Source: Gigaspora rosea
Lineage: Eukaryota; Glomeromycota; Glomeromycetes; Diversisporales; Gigasporaceae
Direction of reading: 5' to 3'
Length of the DNA: 64,000 bases
Assembly (NCBI GenBank): GCA_003550325.1
Contig: QKWP01000214.1
Location: forward strand, 168,918 to 232,917
The notes beneath the pieces were generated by a model that had not been told where the DNA came from, made no database searches, and worked only from the letters and a program-made list of their open reading frames with translations. The translations under genes and the position numbers were made by a program. Shown here in pieces: positions 22,886 to 34,739 of this stretch; position 1 is the first letter of the stretch, and each line of letters opens with the position of its first letter.

Positions 22886-23336
22886 AATATGTAAAATAAA
22901 TTTTTTTTATATAAATATATTTCATAATACTAATTTAACTTTTTTTTTGAATTACGAATTAAGTTCGGCAAATTGGAATCTTTAAAAAGACGAAACTTTG
23001 AATAAGATTAAAATTTCTAAATCAAAGATATAGAATTGGAATTTTGGTAAATCTAGAATATTGGCATTTGGAGATTGGGGACTTGGCCATCTACATTCTA
23101 ATCGAGGGTGATAGTGGACCGAATTCAGCAGAACATTTACAAACTTGGTTGGTCATCTTGGACTTTTCCAAAAAGGTGACTAGAGGTTTCATAATTGTAT
23201 TATGTCTGCTTAAATGCGGTTATATGAGATAAGACATTAGGATTAGTAGGAATAATTAAATTTTTGGTATTTGGAGAAATATTAATTTAGGTAATAAAGA
23301 TGGTCAATTTAAAGTGAGAAAGGTAGATTTGCATTA

Positions 23337-23500
23337 GGGGCATGCCATTTATTACATAATTTTTGCCATGGATACATGGTTAAAGGTAGTGATCATGTTT
23401 ATATATTATCTTAATCAATCAGAATAAGATAAAATGATCACGCCATATGGGTAGAGGTGGCTACTAAGTAAAAAATATTACATAATAAATGGCATGCCCC
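23337..23500. mobile_element. PIF/Harbinger-like MITE, 164 bp
   Basis: The ends GGGGCATGCCATTTATTA (left) and its near-perfect inverse at the right form a TIR of about 28 bp. TTA flanks the element on both sides (23334-23336 and 23501-23503). A 3-bp TTA/TAA target and G-run ends are typical of the PIF/Harbinger superfamily. Confidence 0.85.
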
Positions 23501-24700
23501 TTATAAGGAATAAATATTTAGATTGGGTTTAGAGATAAGAAATAGTAAAAATGAACAGGTGGTAGGAAAAGGGTTTAGAATTAGAGTTTAAGGAGAGGTT
23601 GGGTAGTCATCGTTTTTATAACTAGGTTTGTAATGAAGGGCCATAAGGATAGATTTGGATTTAGAATTAGAATTCGAGTCCGGTTTGGTATTAGAAGGAA
23701 AAATAGGATTAATGATGAAACTGGGTTTGTTGGCAAGTAAGGGTTTGAACTTAGATATGGATTATTTTGAGATTAGGTTTTGACAGAGGGTCACGTGATG
23801 CTATAAAGGTCCTACTTTAGAGTTTTTTTAGCATTCTAACATCTTCTCTTTTTTTTTTGATATGAGCAGTATTTAGAAATATTGTTTAGAATTTGGTTGG
23901 AACATGGGTTTAAATAGTCGATGGTGGCTTTGGGAGTTACAAGTAGGATTTGGGAATTGAATAGTTAGGAGGTGGGTTTTGTAGTTTGTAATTAGAAGTA
24001 GAATTGTATTGGGTAAAATATATTAGATTAAATAAAGTTAAAAATTAAATAAATAAAGAAATTGGTTCGATAGCATATATTAAATATTTTAATTCATTCA
24101 AGCATTTCTTGTCTCAATTCAATTAGAATTGGCTTCCTTTTAACAAATACAATTTAATATTCTAAGCCTTTGCCTCAACTCACCAAGAGTTGGATTTAAA
24201 AATAATATTGTCTACAAAAATTCTGTACCAAAAATAAACTATGATATTTTTCAAAAATAAAATAAAATGTCCATTATTATTCTAATTTAGAATAATTTCA
24301 AAAACCCATTATTCAAAAGAAGTGACCATAAAAAATTTTGAAGAGAGTAAGAAAAGTATTAATTTGTTTAAACAAGAAGTTTAGCTATTAAGCTACAAAG
24401 TTCAATTATAAGTGTCCATGTTTTAAGTGAAAAAATTTGTTTTTTTCTTTCCAAAGAGCTGAAATAGACTTTACTATTCCATTCTATTGTTGGCAAAGTT
24501 GTTGTTTCTCTTGTAGTTGCTGCTTTTGTTTTGAGAACCTTTTATTTTGTCTCTTTTTTCAAACATAATATCCTTTGGATATTCTGTTCCTAAAGAAGAA
24601 TACCATAATAGAAGTAATGTTCAACTGTTTTTAAATGAGTTCTGGCTATTTTTAATGCTTTTCAATAGTTTTTAATGCTTTCCGCCAGAAGGCACCAAAA

Positions 24701-24862
24701 TGTTACAAGTGACTATAGCCTTCAATATAGTACTTGCAACACAGCACACAGCAACAGGAATTATATAAGGGTCAGAGAGGATATAAAGTGGCATGGAAGT
24801 GAAATATTACTTCACTAGAGCAGTTTAGTTTAAATTTTTAAATAAACAAGAGTATATTTATT
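24701..24862 (-). repeat. Right LTR of the second LTR element, truncated
   Basis: Starts TGTTACAAGTG; matches the left LTR through ATATTTATT and then stops abruptly, with unrelated sequence following. It shows the left LTR sequence as it is without the pogo-like insert. Confidence 0.75.
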
Positions 24863-24910
24863 GGGTGTTATTTTATGGCGACCCTTTGATCGACCAATCT
24901 AAATTGAGCA

Positions 24911-24959
24911 CATGAGTCACGTGATGACTGTACTAATCAGTCATCACGTGAATCACATG
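24911..24959. repeat. Hairpin with CACGTG cores
   Basis: TCACGTGATGACTG (24917-24930) is the exact inverse of CAGTCATCACGTGA (24938-24951) with a 7-base loop. CACGTG is the E-box type of site bound by bHLH regulators; whether it acts here is unknown. Confidence 0.7.
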
Positions 24960-26816
24960 CTTGATTTTGATTGGCCCTATGAAAAGTGGCCTGTATGGGC
25001 ACATGTTTCTATGGAAAGACATGGTCAAGCGCAGCACAGACGAATGTCCGGGTTTGTACGTCTGTGGTCTGTGTTGGCACATCGAATTGGTCTGGATTGA
25101 ACTGTTTACCCGAACATTTTGGACTATAAATGGTTTTGCTGCACTTTACTAAACCAGAATGCACGGGTTTTGGCACAGGTAATTATATGTAATATAATGT
25201 GCTTGTACGGGGTACGTCTAAAGCCATGTGCGGTTATATGTTTTTGACTCTTTGATTAGGGTTTGGGTAAGGTAAGTGTAGGATTAGGATGAGATCAAAC
25301 TTTATAGTAAAATTGCCTCCCTGGCATTTTTTGTTAATAACCCAAGGTAGGTTAGACACTTGTTTCTTGCATTTCTGATGTTTTTTACTTTTTTTTACTT
25401 TTTCTTCGTCAGGCTGATCCATGTTGATCAAAACAATCGATTTTATTGGCTCTATGTCACGTGATTGCACATAACTGTAGACGACCCTGCTTATATGTGC
25501 TACCCAATGCACGTATCATTGCTATAAAACGTAATATACATGCCATTCTGTTATGTTTTGGTCTGTGTTTTTTGCCTTTATGTGCCACATAAAATATGCC
25601 TATTCAGACAACCCCATACCAACCCATACCAACACCCAGACCACTTTTCTCATAGGGTGGTCATAATATTTATTCGAAAATTTTTTTTATTATTTCATAA
25701 TTTAAAAAATAAAATAATACAAACAAAAATCATAATACAAACAGAATCTACACTAAACTAAAACAATCAAAACCCTCCAACGATGCCTTCTGCCAATTCC
25801 TTTAAGTCCAGCCTTGCAATCATACTTTTCACAAATGAATTAAGAAAAATTAACATTGTCTGATCCCTATTCTGCTCTGATTACGACGACTCTATTCAAT
25901 GACGATTCCTTTTAACGATGACTCCAATCAATGACAACTCCAATTAACGATAACTCCATTTAATGATGACTCCATTCAATGATGCCTCCATTCAACGTTG
26001 ACTCCAACAATGACGAAAAAACATAGCTAAAAAATGAAAAAAGTTAGTTGGAAAAGAAAAAAATAAAAATAAAAAATAAAAAAATCTTATCTGAAAGATA
26101 TTCAGAAAACCATTATTTACACTGAATATTATTAAAAGAAAGAAAATAGACAAAAAGAACAAAAAACAAACCCCACCAAAAAAGCGAAAACAAAAAAAAA
26201 ACCCCCAAAATCAAAAAAAAAATAAAAAAACAAAAAAAAGAAATAAAAAAAAAATAAAATTAAAAAAATCAAAAATCATAAAGACAAAAAGAAAAATAAA
26301 AAAAAATAAAAAAATAAAAAAAAAACAAGAAAAAAATAATAAAAAAGTAAAAAATGAATGAAAAAGAAAAATAAAATAAAAAATAAACAAAAATAAAGAA
26401 AAAACAAACAAAAAATTAAAAAAAATAAGAAAGTCCAATTGCTTAAATAATCAAATCAATCCTATATTTCAAATCGTTCTTAAACTGACTAAATAAAAAA
26501 ATTGTTAAAAAAAGTCAGTAAAAAAAAAAAAGTTATAAAAAAAAAACTTTTTAAACACCTGCTTGTATTTAGTACCGCATTAAGTTTAACTCTAAAATGC
26601 AACACTTGCTTTTGTAATTTATTTCTCATAGTCTTCACTTAATTGTGATCTTAATTGCCATTAACAAAATGTCGAAAAATGGCAAAGCTCTAGTAAAGTT
26701 GCAAAACGCTAGTAACTTTGCCAAAAAGAAAAAGATTAGTTAAAGACAAAAAAGAAGAAAGCAGAAGAAAAAAAAAGTAGATACAACTTCAGCACAACTT
26801 TACTACTTAGGCCTAG
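24960..26816. other. Gene-poor stretch ending in A-rich simple sequence
   Basis: No gene is recognised. Tandem ACGATGACTCCA-like words run from about 25895 to 26010, followed by an almost pure A-rich tract (26030-26450). Open frames on the opposite strand of the A-rich tract are poly-Phe artefacts. Confidence 0.5.
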
Positions 26817-27416
26817 TGTAATATAGTAACTTTTAGGCAAGAAACTATATCACTTGACTTAACGTGTAAGAGAGTAAGAAATGTATACAATATCAAAGAA
26901 GTCAATAATAAAAGATAATAAATCCAAACAAAAATGAATAATACTAAAGAAAATAATATGTCAACAAGGAATAAATGAGAATAATAATTCAACCAAATAA
27001 ATAACCAAGAAAATAAAGGTCCCTTATACGATAGATAAAGGATCAAAGAATATAAAGGTGATAGCTTTATATTTTAAAGGATAATATCAGTTTATTAAAT
27101 ATAAGATTTTAAGTACAAATATTTTTATAAAGGAAAAGAATTAAAGAACAGAACCTACTCTGTCTTGGGAAAAAAGACAGGGTTTATATATCTGTAAAAA
27201 CTTGGGATTTTTATAATAATGTACTATGATAATGTACTAAGATATTATACTATCATAGAAGTTATAGTGAAAATGGATCCTTTTTAAGAATGGAGAAAAG
27301 TGCTTCTACTAAAATTAATAATACAGATTTGATTGGTTCAATAGAATTTATACTATTCTTAATATTTATACAATATTTTCCTAATACTAATATTTGAAAT
27401 TTATGCTAATATAACA
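26817..27416 (-). repeat. Left LTR (3' LTR) of the Ty3/gypsy-type element
   Basis: 600 bp, TGTAATATAG ... CTAATATAACA on the plus strand, so TG...CA on both readings. It matches the right LTR along its whole length. Confidence 0.92.
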
Positions 27417-27539
27417 CTATTCCCTCCTTCGAAAATTTTGCTCCTCAAAATTAAGGAAATAGTTGTACAAAAAAAAATATATATATAATATAACAATACA
27501 TAAATAAAAAAATATAATAAAAAATATTAAGAAATTTAA

Positions 27540-28480
27540 TTCATTAATTGTTCAAATTGTTCGGGCGATAGGTTTTCTAGATCTGACACTTAAATTTCTA
27601 AAGAACCATATAGGTTAACAAGGCTGTATTTTTGAAACAAAGCATATGTTCGTTTTGCTTGTTTTTCGAGTTGATAGGCCTTTGGTCTTTTAAATTTTTC
27701 TCTAAGTATCTGTTTAAAATCATATTGTTGATCTTGGTTTTCTTCTATAAGTTTTCCCAGGTAATAAACAGCTTCGAGACGATTAATTCAAGTTAATTTC
27801 TTCTTGTCTAATCCTTGAATTTTTTCTATAATTTCTTGGAGGAGCATTCTTGGATCAGTAGCAGAAAAAGGTGAGATAAGTGCATAATTTTGGGTGGAAT
27901 TATGACTCAAGTCTCTTTTTATTTTTACTACTACTGGATCATTTTCTTCTACAATTGGTTCAGATTTTTCGTTATTTAAATTATTATTTTCTTGGACAGG
28001 ATCATCTAGAATTTAATTATAAATTCCTATTTGTTCTGTATTCAAATAAATTGATGAATCTGTTTCAATTTCATCAAATATTGGTAAGGCAAATTCATTC
28101 TCGGTAAAGGTCATTAAAAGAGATTGTAAAAATTCTTTGATATCATTTTCATGTCTTCTTTCATGATTAGTTAAGGTAATATTTTCTTTTGATATTTGAA
28201 TTTCCATATTATTTAACGATTTTTATTTCCATTTATCTAAAAATTGGTAAATTCTAGTGATTGCTTCAATAGAAAAATTCGTTAAGATTAAATTTCTTAA
28301 TGTTAAAGAATCCATTAATAAATTTTGAATATTTAAAAATTTGAAAGATTTTAGAATTTGGTAAATTTGAAGAAAATTTTTGGACAAGAGGTGTATTTAT
28401 AAAAATTTTAGTTGTACAATTTAGGATTTTGTGCGATGATAATCTGGGGTACAGGAAGATCTTTAATTTTTCTATCATGG
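27540..28480 (-). mobile_element. 3' part of the Ty3/gypsy-type element beyond the integrase
   Basis: Minus-strand coding-like sequence after the integrase, with acidic and asparagine-rich words such as NHERRHENDIKEFLQSLL. No known domain is recognised. It may be an element-specific extra frame. It is degraded. Confidence 0.45.
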
Positions 28481-28499
28481 TATAATTTAATCTATCACC

Positions 28500-29500
28500 A
28501 TGAACTGGATCTTTTACCTTTTTACCATCTAGAGTTTGTAATTTGTAGACTCCAAAATTAATATACTATGGATTACGTAGGGTCCCATAAATTGTTTTTC
28601 TAGTTTTGCAGAAAATATATTTTTAAGAAAAGATTTGGCAACTAGAACTTTGTCACCAATTTTTAATTTATTATGTTTGATATGTTTGTCATGATGCTTT
28701 TGTTGATTTTGTTGTGCTGTTTGTATATTTTCTAATGCTTCATTTTGTTGTTTAATTAAAACATCTTCGATTTCAAATATTCTTTTTAATAAAGCTTCCT
28801 AGAATAATAGGTCTTCTTTATAACAAGATTCTACTATTGTCTCTATTGGTAATTTAGCTTCACGTCCATATATAAGAGAAAATGGAGTAAATTTAGTAGT
28901 ACCATGCTTCATGGTTCTATAAGCTAATAATACTGAAGGTAGAATTTCATCCCATTCTTTGTATTTATAACTTGTAATTTTAGTAAGAGCTTCACCAATA
29001 GTTCTATTAATCGTTCAATCATCCCATTTGTTTGAGGTCGGTATGCTGATGATTTATGATGTTTTATTTGAAGATTTTGGCACAATTCTTTTATTACTTC
29101 ACTCATGAAATTTGATCCTCGATCAGAGAGTAATATAGTAGGGGTCCCATGTCAACAAACAATATCTTCACAAATAAATTTAGCTACAGTTGTAGCTTTT
29201 ATATCTGCTATAGCTCTTGCTTTAGGCCATTTTGTCAAATAATCCATTGCAACAATTATATATCTGTTGCCTTGTTTAGTAGGTGGTAAAGGTCCTTTAA
29301 TATCAATCCCAACTTGGTGGAATGGATATTTAACTTCTAGAGACTGTAGATTTTGTCGTTTCACTTCATGTCCTCTATATTGGCAAATATTACATATTTG
29401 AATGTACTCTTTAATGTCATTATACATAGTAGGCCAAAAGTATCGTTCTTTTATTTGTTATAAGTAGTACTAATTCCTAAATGTACTCCTTGTTCATCGT
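28500..29500 (-). mobile_element. Integrase region of the Ty3/gypsy-type element
   Basis: Words typical of the retroviral-type integrase core are visible: HQVGIDIKGPLPP with the first catalytic Asp, and SAYRPQTNGMIERL with the catalytic Glu region. A preceding ICNICQ is the end of the H2C2 zinc finger. The C-terminal KHNKLKIGDKVLV-type segment follows. Broken. Confidence 0.85.
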
Positions 29501-29599
29501 GTAGTGTATATATGATGAGGTGTTTTTGGTCATGTTTGATTACTCTTTGGGGTTTTTTTTACTTCGTCGATATAATTTATTATTTTCAATAAAATAATT

Positions 29600-30900
29600 T
29601 TTAGCTTCCTTTTGGATTTGAGATTTTTGCTATTTAGTGGCATTTGTGTCAAATTGTAGAGTGAAGAGGTATTGATATAGCTGATTATATTGTTTTTCAT
29701 CTATTGTCTTTCAAATATTCAGGTAGTCGTGAGAGAAAATCAGCATTTTTGTTCCAGCTACTAGCTCGATATTTAATATCAAACTGATATTCTTGTAGGG
29801 TTAATCTCTATTTTGTAATCCTTTTGTTGTCGTTGATTGTGCATGAATTAAGTAACCATTGTAAAGCTTTATGATCAGTAATTAGAGTAAATCTTGTTCC
29901 ATAAATATAATGATAAAACTATTTTACGCCCAAATAACTGCTAAACATTCAAGTTCGATGGTACTATAATTTTGTTCAGCAGGAGTTAAAGTTCGACTAG
30001 TGTAAGCAATTACATGCTCTCGACCATTTTTAATTTGGAATAGGACTGTACCAAGTTCTTGATAAGAAGCATCCGTGAATAGGATAAAAGGTTCAGAGTA
30101 ATTAGGGTATTGTAAGATAGGTGATTGGGTTAAGCATTGTTTAAGCCAATCAAATACTTTTTGTTGTAGTTCATTCCATTTAAATTCTTCATCTTTCCTA
30201 AGTAGTTTAAGTAAAGGTCCAGCCTTGTTAAAATATCCTTCTATAAATCGTCGATAGTATGTGCTAAGCCTAGAAAGGCTCTAAGTTGCGAGATATTTTT
30301 CAGAGGTGGAAGTTTATCAAGTTTATTAACCTTTTGGGGGTCAGGTTTGATTCCTTCAATTCCAACTATGTGACCAAGAAATTGTATTTCATTGGTACAG
30401 GAATGACATTTTTCTGGGGTTATTCTAAGGTTAGCATTTTTAATAAGATTGAATACTTCTTGAATATCTTTTATATGTTGTTCAAATGTTTCTGAGTAAA
30501 TATTAACGTCGTCGATATACACCATAGCTTTCTTCTATAAAACTGGTTGTAGAATGATGTCCATGAGTCTTTGAAATGTAGAGGGGGCATTGCAGAGTCC
30601 AAATGGCATTACATTGAACTCATAAAGACCAAATTTCGTTATAAAAGTGGTTTTTTCTTTGTCTTCTTCTTTTACTTCTACTTGCCAATATTCGGAAGTT
30701 AAATCAAGAGAAGTAAACTATTTAGCATTTCCAAGATTATCCAACATTTCATCGATCCTTGGTAAAGAGTAAGTGTCCTTTTTGGTTACATTATTTAATT
30801 TTATAAAGTCAATACAAAATTGTAATTTTCTATTTTCCTTTTTAACCAAAACAGCCAGAGCGCTCCATGGACTTTCTGATTTTCAAATTATACCATCTTT
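29600..30900 (-). mobile_element. Reverse transcriptase and RNase H region
   Basis: YIDD with its neighbours (MVYIDDVNIYSETFEQHIKD) is the polymerase active site; downstream LGHIVGIEGIKPDPQKV is the usual thumb boundary. RNase H-like words (FTDASYQELG, AEQNYSTIELE) follow. Broken. Confidence 0.88.
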
Positions 30901-31099
30901 TTCCATAATTTCAATTTTTTTTTGTATATGGTCTTGTTCTACCGGAAAGACTCTATATGCCCTTGGTTTAATAGAATACGAATCACCAGTATTTATACTA
31001 TGATATACAATATTTGTTTTTCGATGTTCAGAGAATTTATAGCAAATATATTTGAATTTTGTAATAACAATCGAGTTATATTTTTCCTTTGTTGTTCAT

Positions 31100-32000
31100 T
31101 GAGATTATGTCCAATAAGTATATTTATCTTCAGTAATAGGAATAGAAATTTTCTGGTCTTCTTTCTTTTTATCTTTTATTTCTTTAATTTCTGGTTGTAT
31201 AAGTTTAAATATTTCATCTGAAAGAGGACTTAAAGGGTTATTGATATTTTCAATTTTTACATTAGCGATTAATTGTTCATCAAGTTGAGAAAAGGGATCT
31301 CCAATTTGAATAGTGGTGTATATGGGTTTGATAGGATTGTTATCTTCTAATTCTAACACTAATTCTTGGTTAGAATAATAATCTTTAAAATTAATTGGAT
31401 ATACTGTATTAGGGTCTGTAATCCGTTGTTTACAAGAAATTGAAATATATTCTATTTGATCTGTAATTCCAATACTCATAAATTCTCCATAGTAGTCAAT
31501 AATTGCATGAACTTTATCTAAATATTCATTTCCTAGGACTACATTATATTCTTTGGATTCTGTTACTAACATATCAACTAATGTAATTTTTGTACCAAGT
31601 TGGATAGGAATGTCCTTAACTCGGCCTAAAGGAACATATTTATGACCTGTAATATCTACAACATGGACATTACTTGGTTCATCTATATTTCAATTTATTT
31701 TATCAAGGAAGCGTTTAGTAATCACACATCCTTTTGAACTAGTATCAATAAGAACATTAATTTCTTTTCCCAAAACTTCAGCGATAGTAAATAATGCATC
31801 TTTAACTTGGTTTTTCTGATTATTATCTTCAAGATAATAATCAATTTCATTCGAGTTCATCCCTAATATTTTTATAGTTTCATTATAATCTGTCCAGAGA
31901 TTATAAAATTTATCATCTATATTATTGTTATTTTTGTTAGTTTTGTTATCTTCTTGGTCGAGTAATAAATCAATTTCATCCATTAAGAATGAATAAACAC
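31100..32000 (-). mobile_element. Retropepsin (protease) region
   Basis: VLIDTSSKGCVITKRFLDKI carries the D-T-S active-site loop of an aspartic protease, and VVLGNEYLDKVHAIIDY farther on is the typical C-terminal strand. Broken. Confidence 0.75.
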
Positions 32001-32128
32001 CTTCATTGTTATTATCAATTGAGGGTTTTTGGACTTTAGCATGCTCACCCTCTGGAGATGCTATTTCTAGTTTAAATGCTGTCTTTGTTGGTTGTTATCA
32101 TAATTATTATTATTATTATTGAAAATTA

Positions 32129-32465
32129 CTACAAATCACCACTGGTGATCATCATCGGTGACCTACAATGCATAAAACAAAATAAACAAAACAAACTAAA
32201 TAAAAATTAAATCTCTTTAATATTAGGGTAAGAGTGAGAACTAGGATGGGGCAGGGGATAGTTTATACCAAAATTTTATGAGGAATTTTTTTTTTGCATA
32301 AAAAAAAGTAGGTTCATAGGCAAAATTTTAGGTTAGAAGCAATTTTAGGAATTTTTTAAAAATTTTTGTTTTTGTTATACAAAAATTGATCTACATGTTA
32401 TACCTGATCCTGAATTTTAATTGGTAAATTGAACACCGGTAAAGATCACCGGTGGTGATAAATAG
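32129..32465. mobile_element. TIR element with shared core (member b), nested in the Ty3/gypsy-type element
   Basis: The left end (TACAAATCACCACTGGTGAT..CATCGGTG) is inverted at the right (TTTATCACCACCGGTGAT..TACCGGTG reversed), giving about 32 bp of TIR with its own palindromic word. The interior has ATTAGGGTAAGAGTGAGAAC, GGGGCAGGGGATAGTTTATA and GATCCTGAATTTTAATTGG, aligning with members a and c. It lies in the Asn-rich part of the gag-like region, so it is younger than the host element. Confidence 0.78.
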
Positions 32466-33910
32466 CAAACTTCATTATTATTATAATTATTGTTATTATT
32501 TTGGTTTTGGTTATTGTTATGATTATTATTATTGTTGGGAGAGAGATTGTTATTGTTATTATTAAAATTATTGTTATTATAATTGTTATTGTTTTTTCGG
32601 TTATTATTATTATTACGGTTGTTATTTCAGTTGTAATTGTTGTTGTTATAATTGTTATTGTTGTTATTCCTCTAATTTTGATTAAAACGGCAATTTCGAG
32701 TACCATGTCCAATCTGTTGACAGTTGTACAAAAAGGGGCAGAACAGTTAGCAGCAAAGTGACCAGGTCGATTACATCTTAAACAATTATTATTTCTTTGT
32801 TGAGGTAGTCTATAATTGTTGTTATTGTTATTTCTATAGTTATTATTATTTTTATAGTTGTTGTTATTATTATTTTGAGATGTATTGTTTTGTTGTGGTT
32901 GAGAGTTTTGATTTTGGCTGTGATTTTGCATGGTTCTAGTGACTTATTGAACCACTTCCATTAAGTCATTATGTAGGCTATTTTGAGGTTGAATAGGCAT
33001 GATGGGTTGATTCAAACCAGTATATCCTTCAAAGAATTGTGGTTGGTAGGTAGTAGGTAATAAGGAGTAAGCTGATAAAGAACTTCCTTTGAAGTAAGCT
33101 ACTTTGATAGCTTTGGCTTTGTTTACTGTTTGACTAATAGTTATCAGGTTTTCTGATTGTACAGGTATTTGGAATTCTTGTCTCAATTCATTTACAAATT
33201 GTCAAATTTTGTCTACTTCAGAGTAGTTATTATCAGGATCAACTCTACACCATAACTCTTTGAGAGCAGAGTTGTAAGCATCCACAGTTTCTCCTAGTTT
33301 TTGTTTTCTACTCCTTAAAGTATAATGCCATTGGGATACTTTAAATGGATCTCTAAACTTCTTAGAGAAAAGGTGAACAAAGGAGTGATTTATATTGATA
33401 TCATTGCTCCAGTGAGTAAAGTTAACCAGATTTTGATTATACCAGGATAGAGCATTTCCTTTAAAGAAGTTAGGAACTATAGCAAGTCGCCTATTTTCAG
33501 AAATGTTATTACCAACACATGCTCAAGTAAAAGCTTCAACCCATTCAACTGGGTCTTCATATTGGTTACTAGAGAAAGTAGAAAAGCCAATCATTTTATA
33601 TTCCTTTGGATTGGTAGATGTAGTTGGTCTTTCGGCATTATTTTTAACAATTTCTTTTAATCCTTCTAAAATGCTTTTTAAGGCATCCTCAGGACTAAAT
33701 TTATCTTCCTCATTATCATCTTCTTCTTCATCTTGACATTTTTCATTATTACTTGGTCTAATAGGCACTTGTCTATTTTCTGCTCCTCTTTGTGCATTGT
33801 CATTTATATATAAATTAGTTATTCTATCATCTTCCTCATTAAAATGAAGCAGATCTTCATTCTGGTTGGTTCGTCTATTGTTGTTTCTACTACTTTGAGA
33901 CATAGTTAAA
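32440..33910 (-). mobile_element. Gag-like region with zinc knuckle
   Basis: Acidic Ser/Asn-rich start (MSQSSRNNNRRTNQNEDLLH), a capsid-like middle, and a CCHC knuckle CLRCNRPGHFAANC surrounded by long Asn runs encoded by ATT/GTT repeats. The SINE at 33964-34725 lies just upstream on the coding strand. Broken. Confidence 0.75.
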
Positions 33911-33963
33911 TTTCCTAACTGACTAACAAGACTAGAAAAAATATTATCGTCAAAGTAGTTATT

Positions 33964-34725
33964 TTTTTTTTTTAATCTTTGGCGGTTCCGCCAGAAAGTT
34001 TATTAGAAATATTTTGGGTAGATTTACAGTTAGGAATGAGGATACAACTAGCCACATGTACATTTTTTGGATGTCTAATTTAAGTAGTCCGCCCTAAGGT
34101 TCCACACTAGCTGCCATACCTGCAACCCAACTAGGGCTGCCTATTTAAACCCTCTGATTATCTAACTCTGCCTCTATCCTTCTAATACTATACTTCTAAC
34201 ATGCCCCAGCATGACACTTAATGAATACACAAGACCGACAGCCACACTACGCCACCATACTGGCATAGATTCTACCGATACGACACATGTCCAACCCAAT
34301 TAGTCGCATGGTTTCTTTCGACGACTGACGCTACGGCTTTACCCATACACTTGCAGTCCGGTTTTTCCGTGAACCGCTGGTGTTGTTTACTACAGCCCTC
34401 GTAAGGTTCGTTTTCTGGTCCGGCACCCATCTCATCCGGTAATACCGTTGTAACCATCTATCTACCTCCTTACTCGGGTCTTGCCAAGGGGTTTCTGTTT
34501 TTCTGGTTTCTTGGATTTGATAGTGTAACGATACACCAATTTGCTCGGAAGCTTCTATTCAAGATAGTGAAACCAAGATTACAGGTATTTTTTACCCAAC
34601 CAATCTGAACCACAGTTACCATATCACAGGCCTATTTTCCGAAAACGTCTCCAGTGGGATTTGAACTTTTGACCTGCCGCTTGGGGGTGACAACCTGCCA
34701 ACTTCTCTAAGTCGCCACACCCTTT
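33964..34725 (-). mobile_element. tRNA-derived SINE, copy A, nested in the Ty3/gypsy-type element
   Basis: The 13-bp word CAAAGTAGTTATT flanks the insert (33951-33963 and 34726-34738). On the minus strand it starts GGGTGTGGCGACTTAGAGAA and carries a tRNA-like B box (GTTCAAATCCCACTGG) about 55 bp in; it ends in a poly(A) tail (T run at 33964-33973). This head/tail layout with a long target duplication is that of a SINE made by pol III and copied by a LINE. At about 760 bp it is long for a SINE. The A-box and B-box spacing suggests a Leu/Ser-type tRNA ancestor with a long variable arm. Confidence 0.85.
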
Positions 34726-34739
34726 CAAAGTAGTTATTA

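Larger units (their letters stand above)
18543..24862 (-). mobile_element. Remains of a second LTR retroelement
   Basis: Left LTR 18543-19844 (including a younger insert) and a truncated right LTR 24701-24862 share TGYTACAAG at their outer start and the word GGAAGTGAAATATTACTTC. On the minus strand a primer-binding-site-like word TTGGTGCCTTCTGGCGG lies just inside the right LTR, and a purine run AAAGGGGACAGAAA lies just inside the left one, which fixes the orientation. The roughly 4.8 kb interior shows no recognisable pol gene, so it is a non-autonomous or heavily eroded copy. It has been hit by a foldback repeat and at least two MITEs. Broken and old, with many interruptions. Confidence 0.7.

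Noticed and set aside
25234-25512. Minus-strand frame of 92 aa with a Lys-rich stretch
   Set aside because: No domain, no paralogue in the window and no supporting context; not called as a gene.
26211-26438. Minus-strand poly-Phe frame
   Set aside because: Artefact of an A-rich simple-sequence tract.
33964-34725. A stand-alone tRNA gene
   Set aside because: The B-box-bearing segment lacks a foldable acceptor stem and is attached to a long body with poly(A) and target duplications, so it is the head of a SINE.
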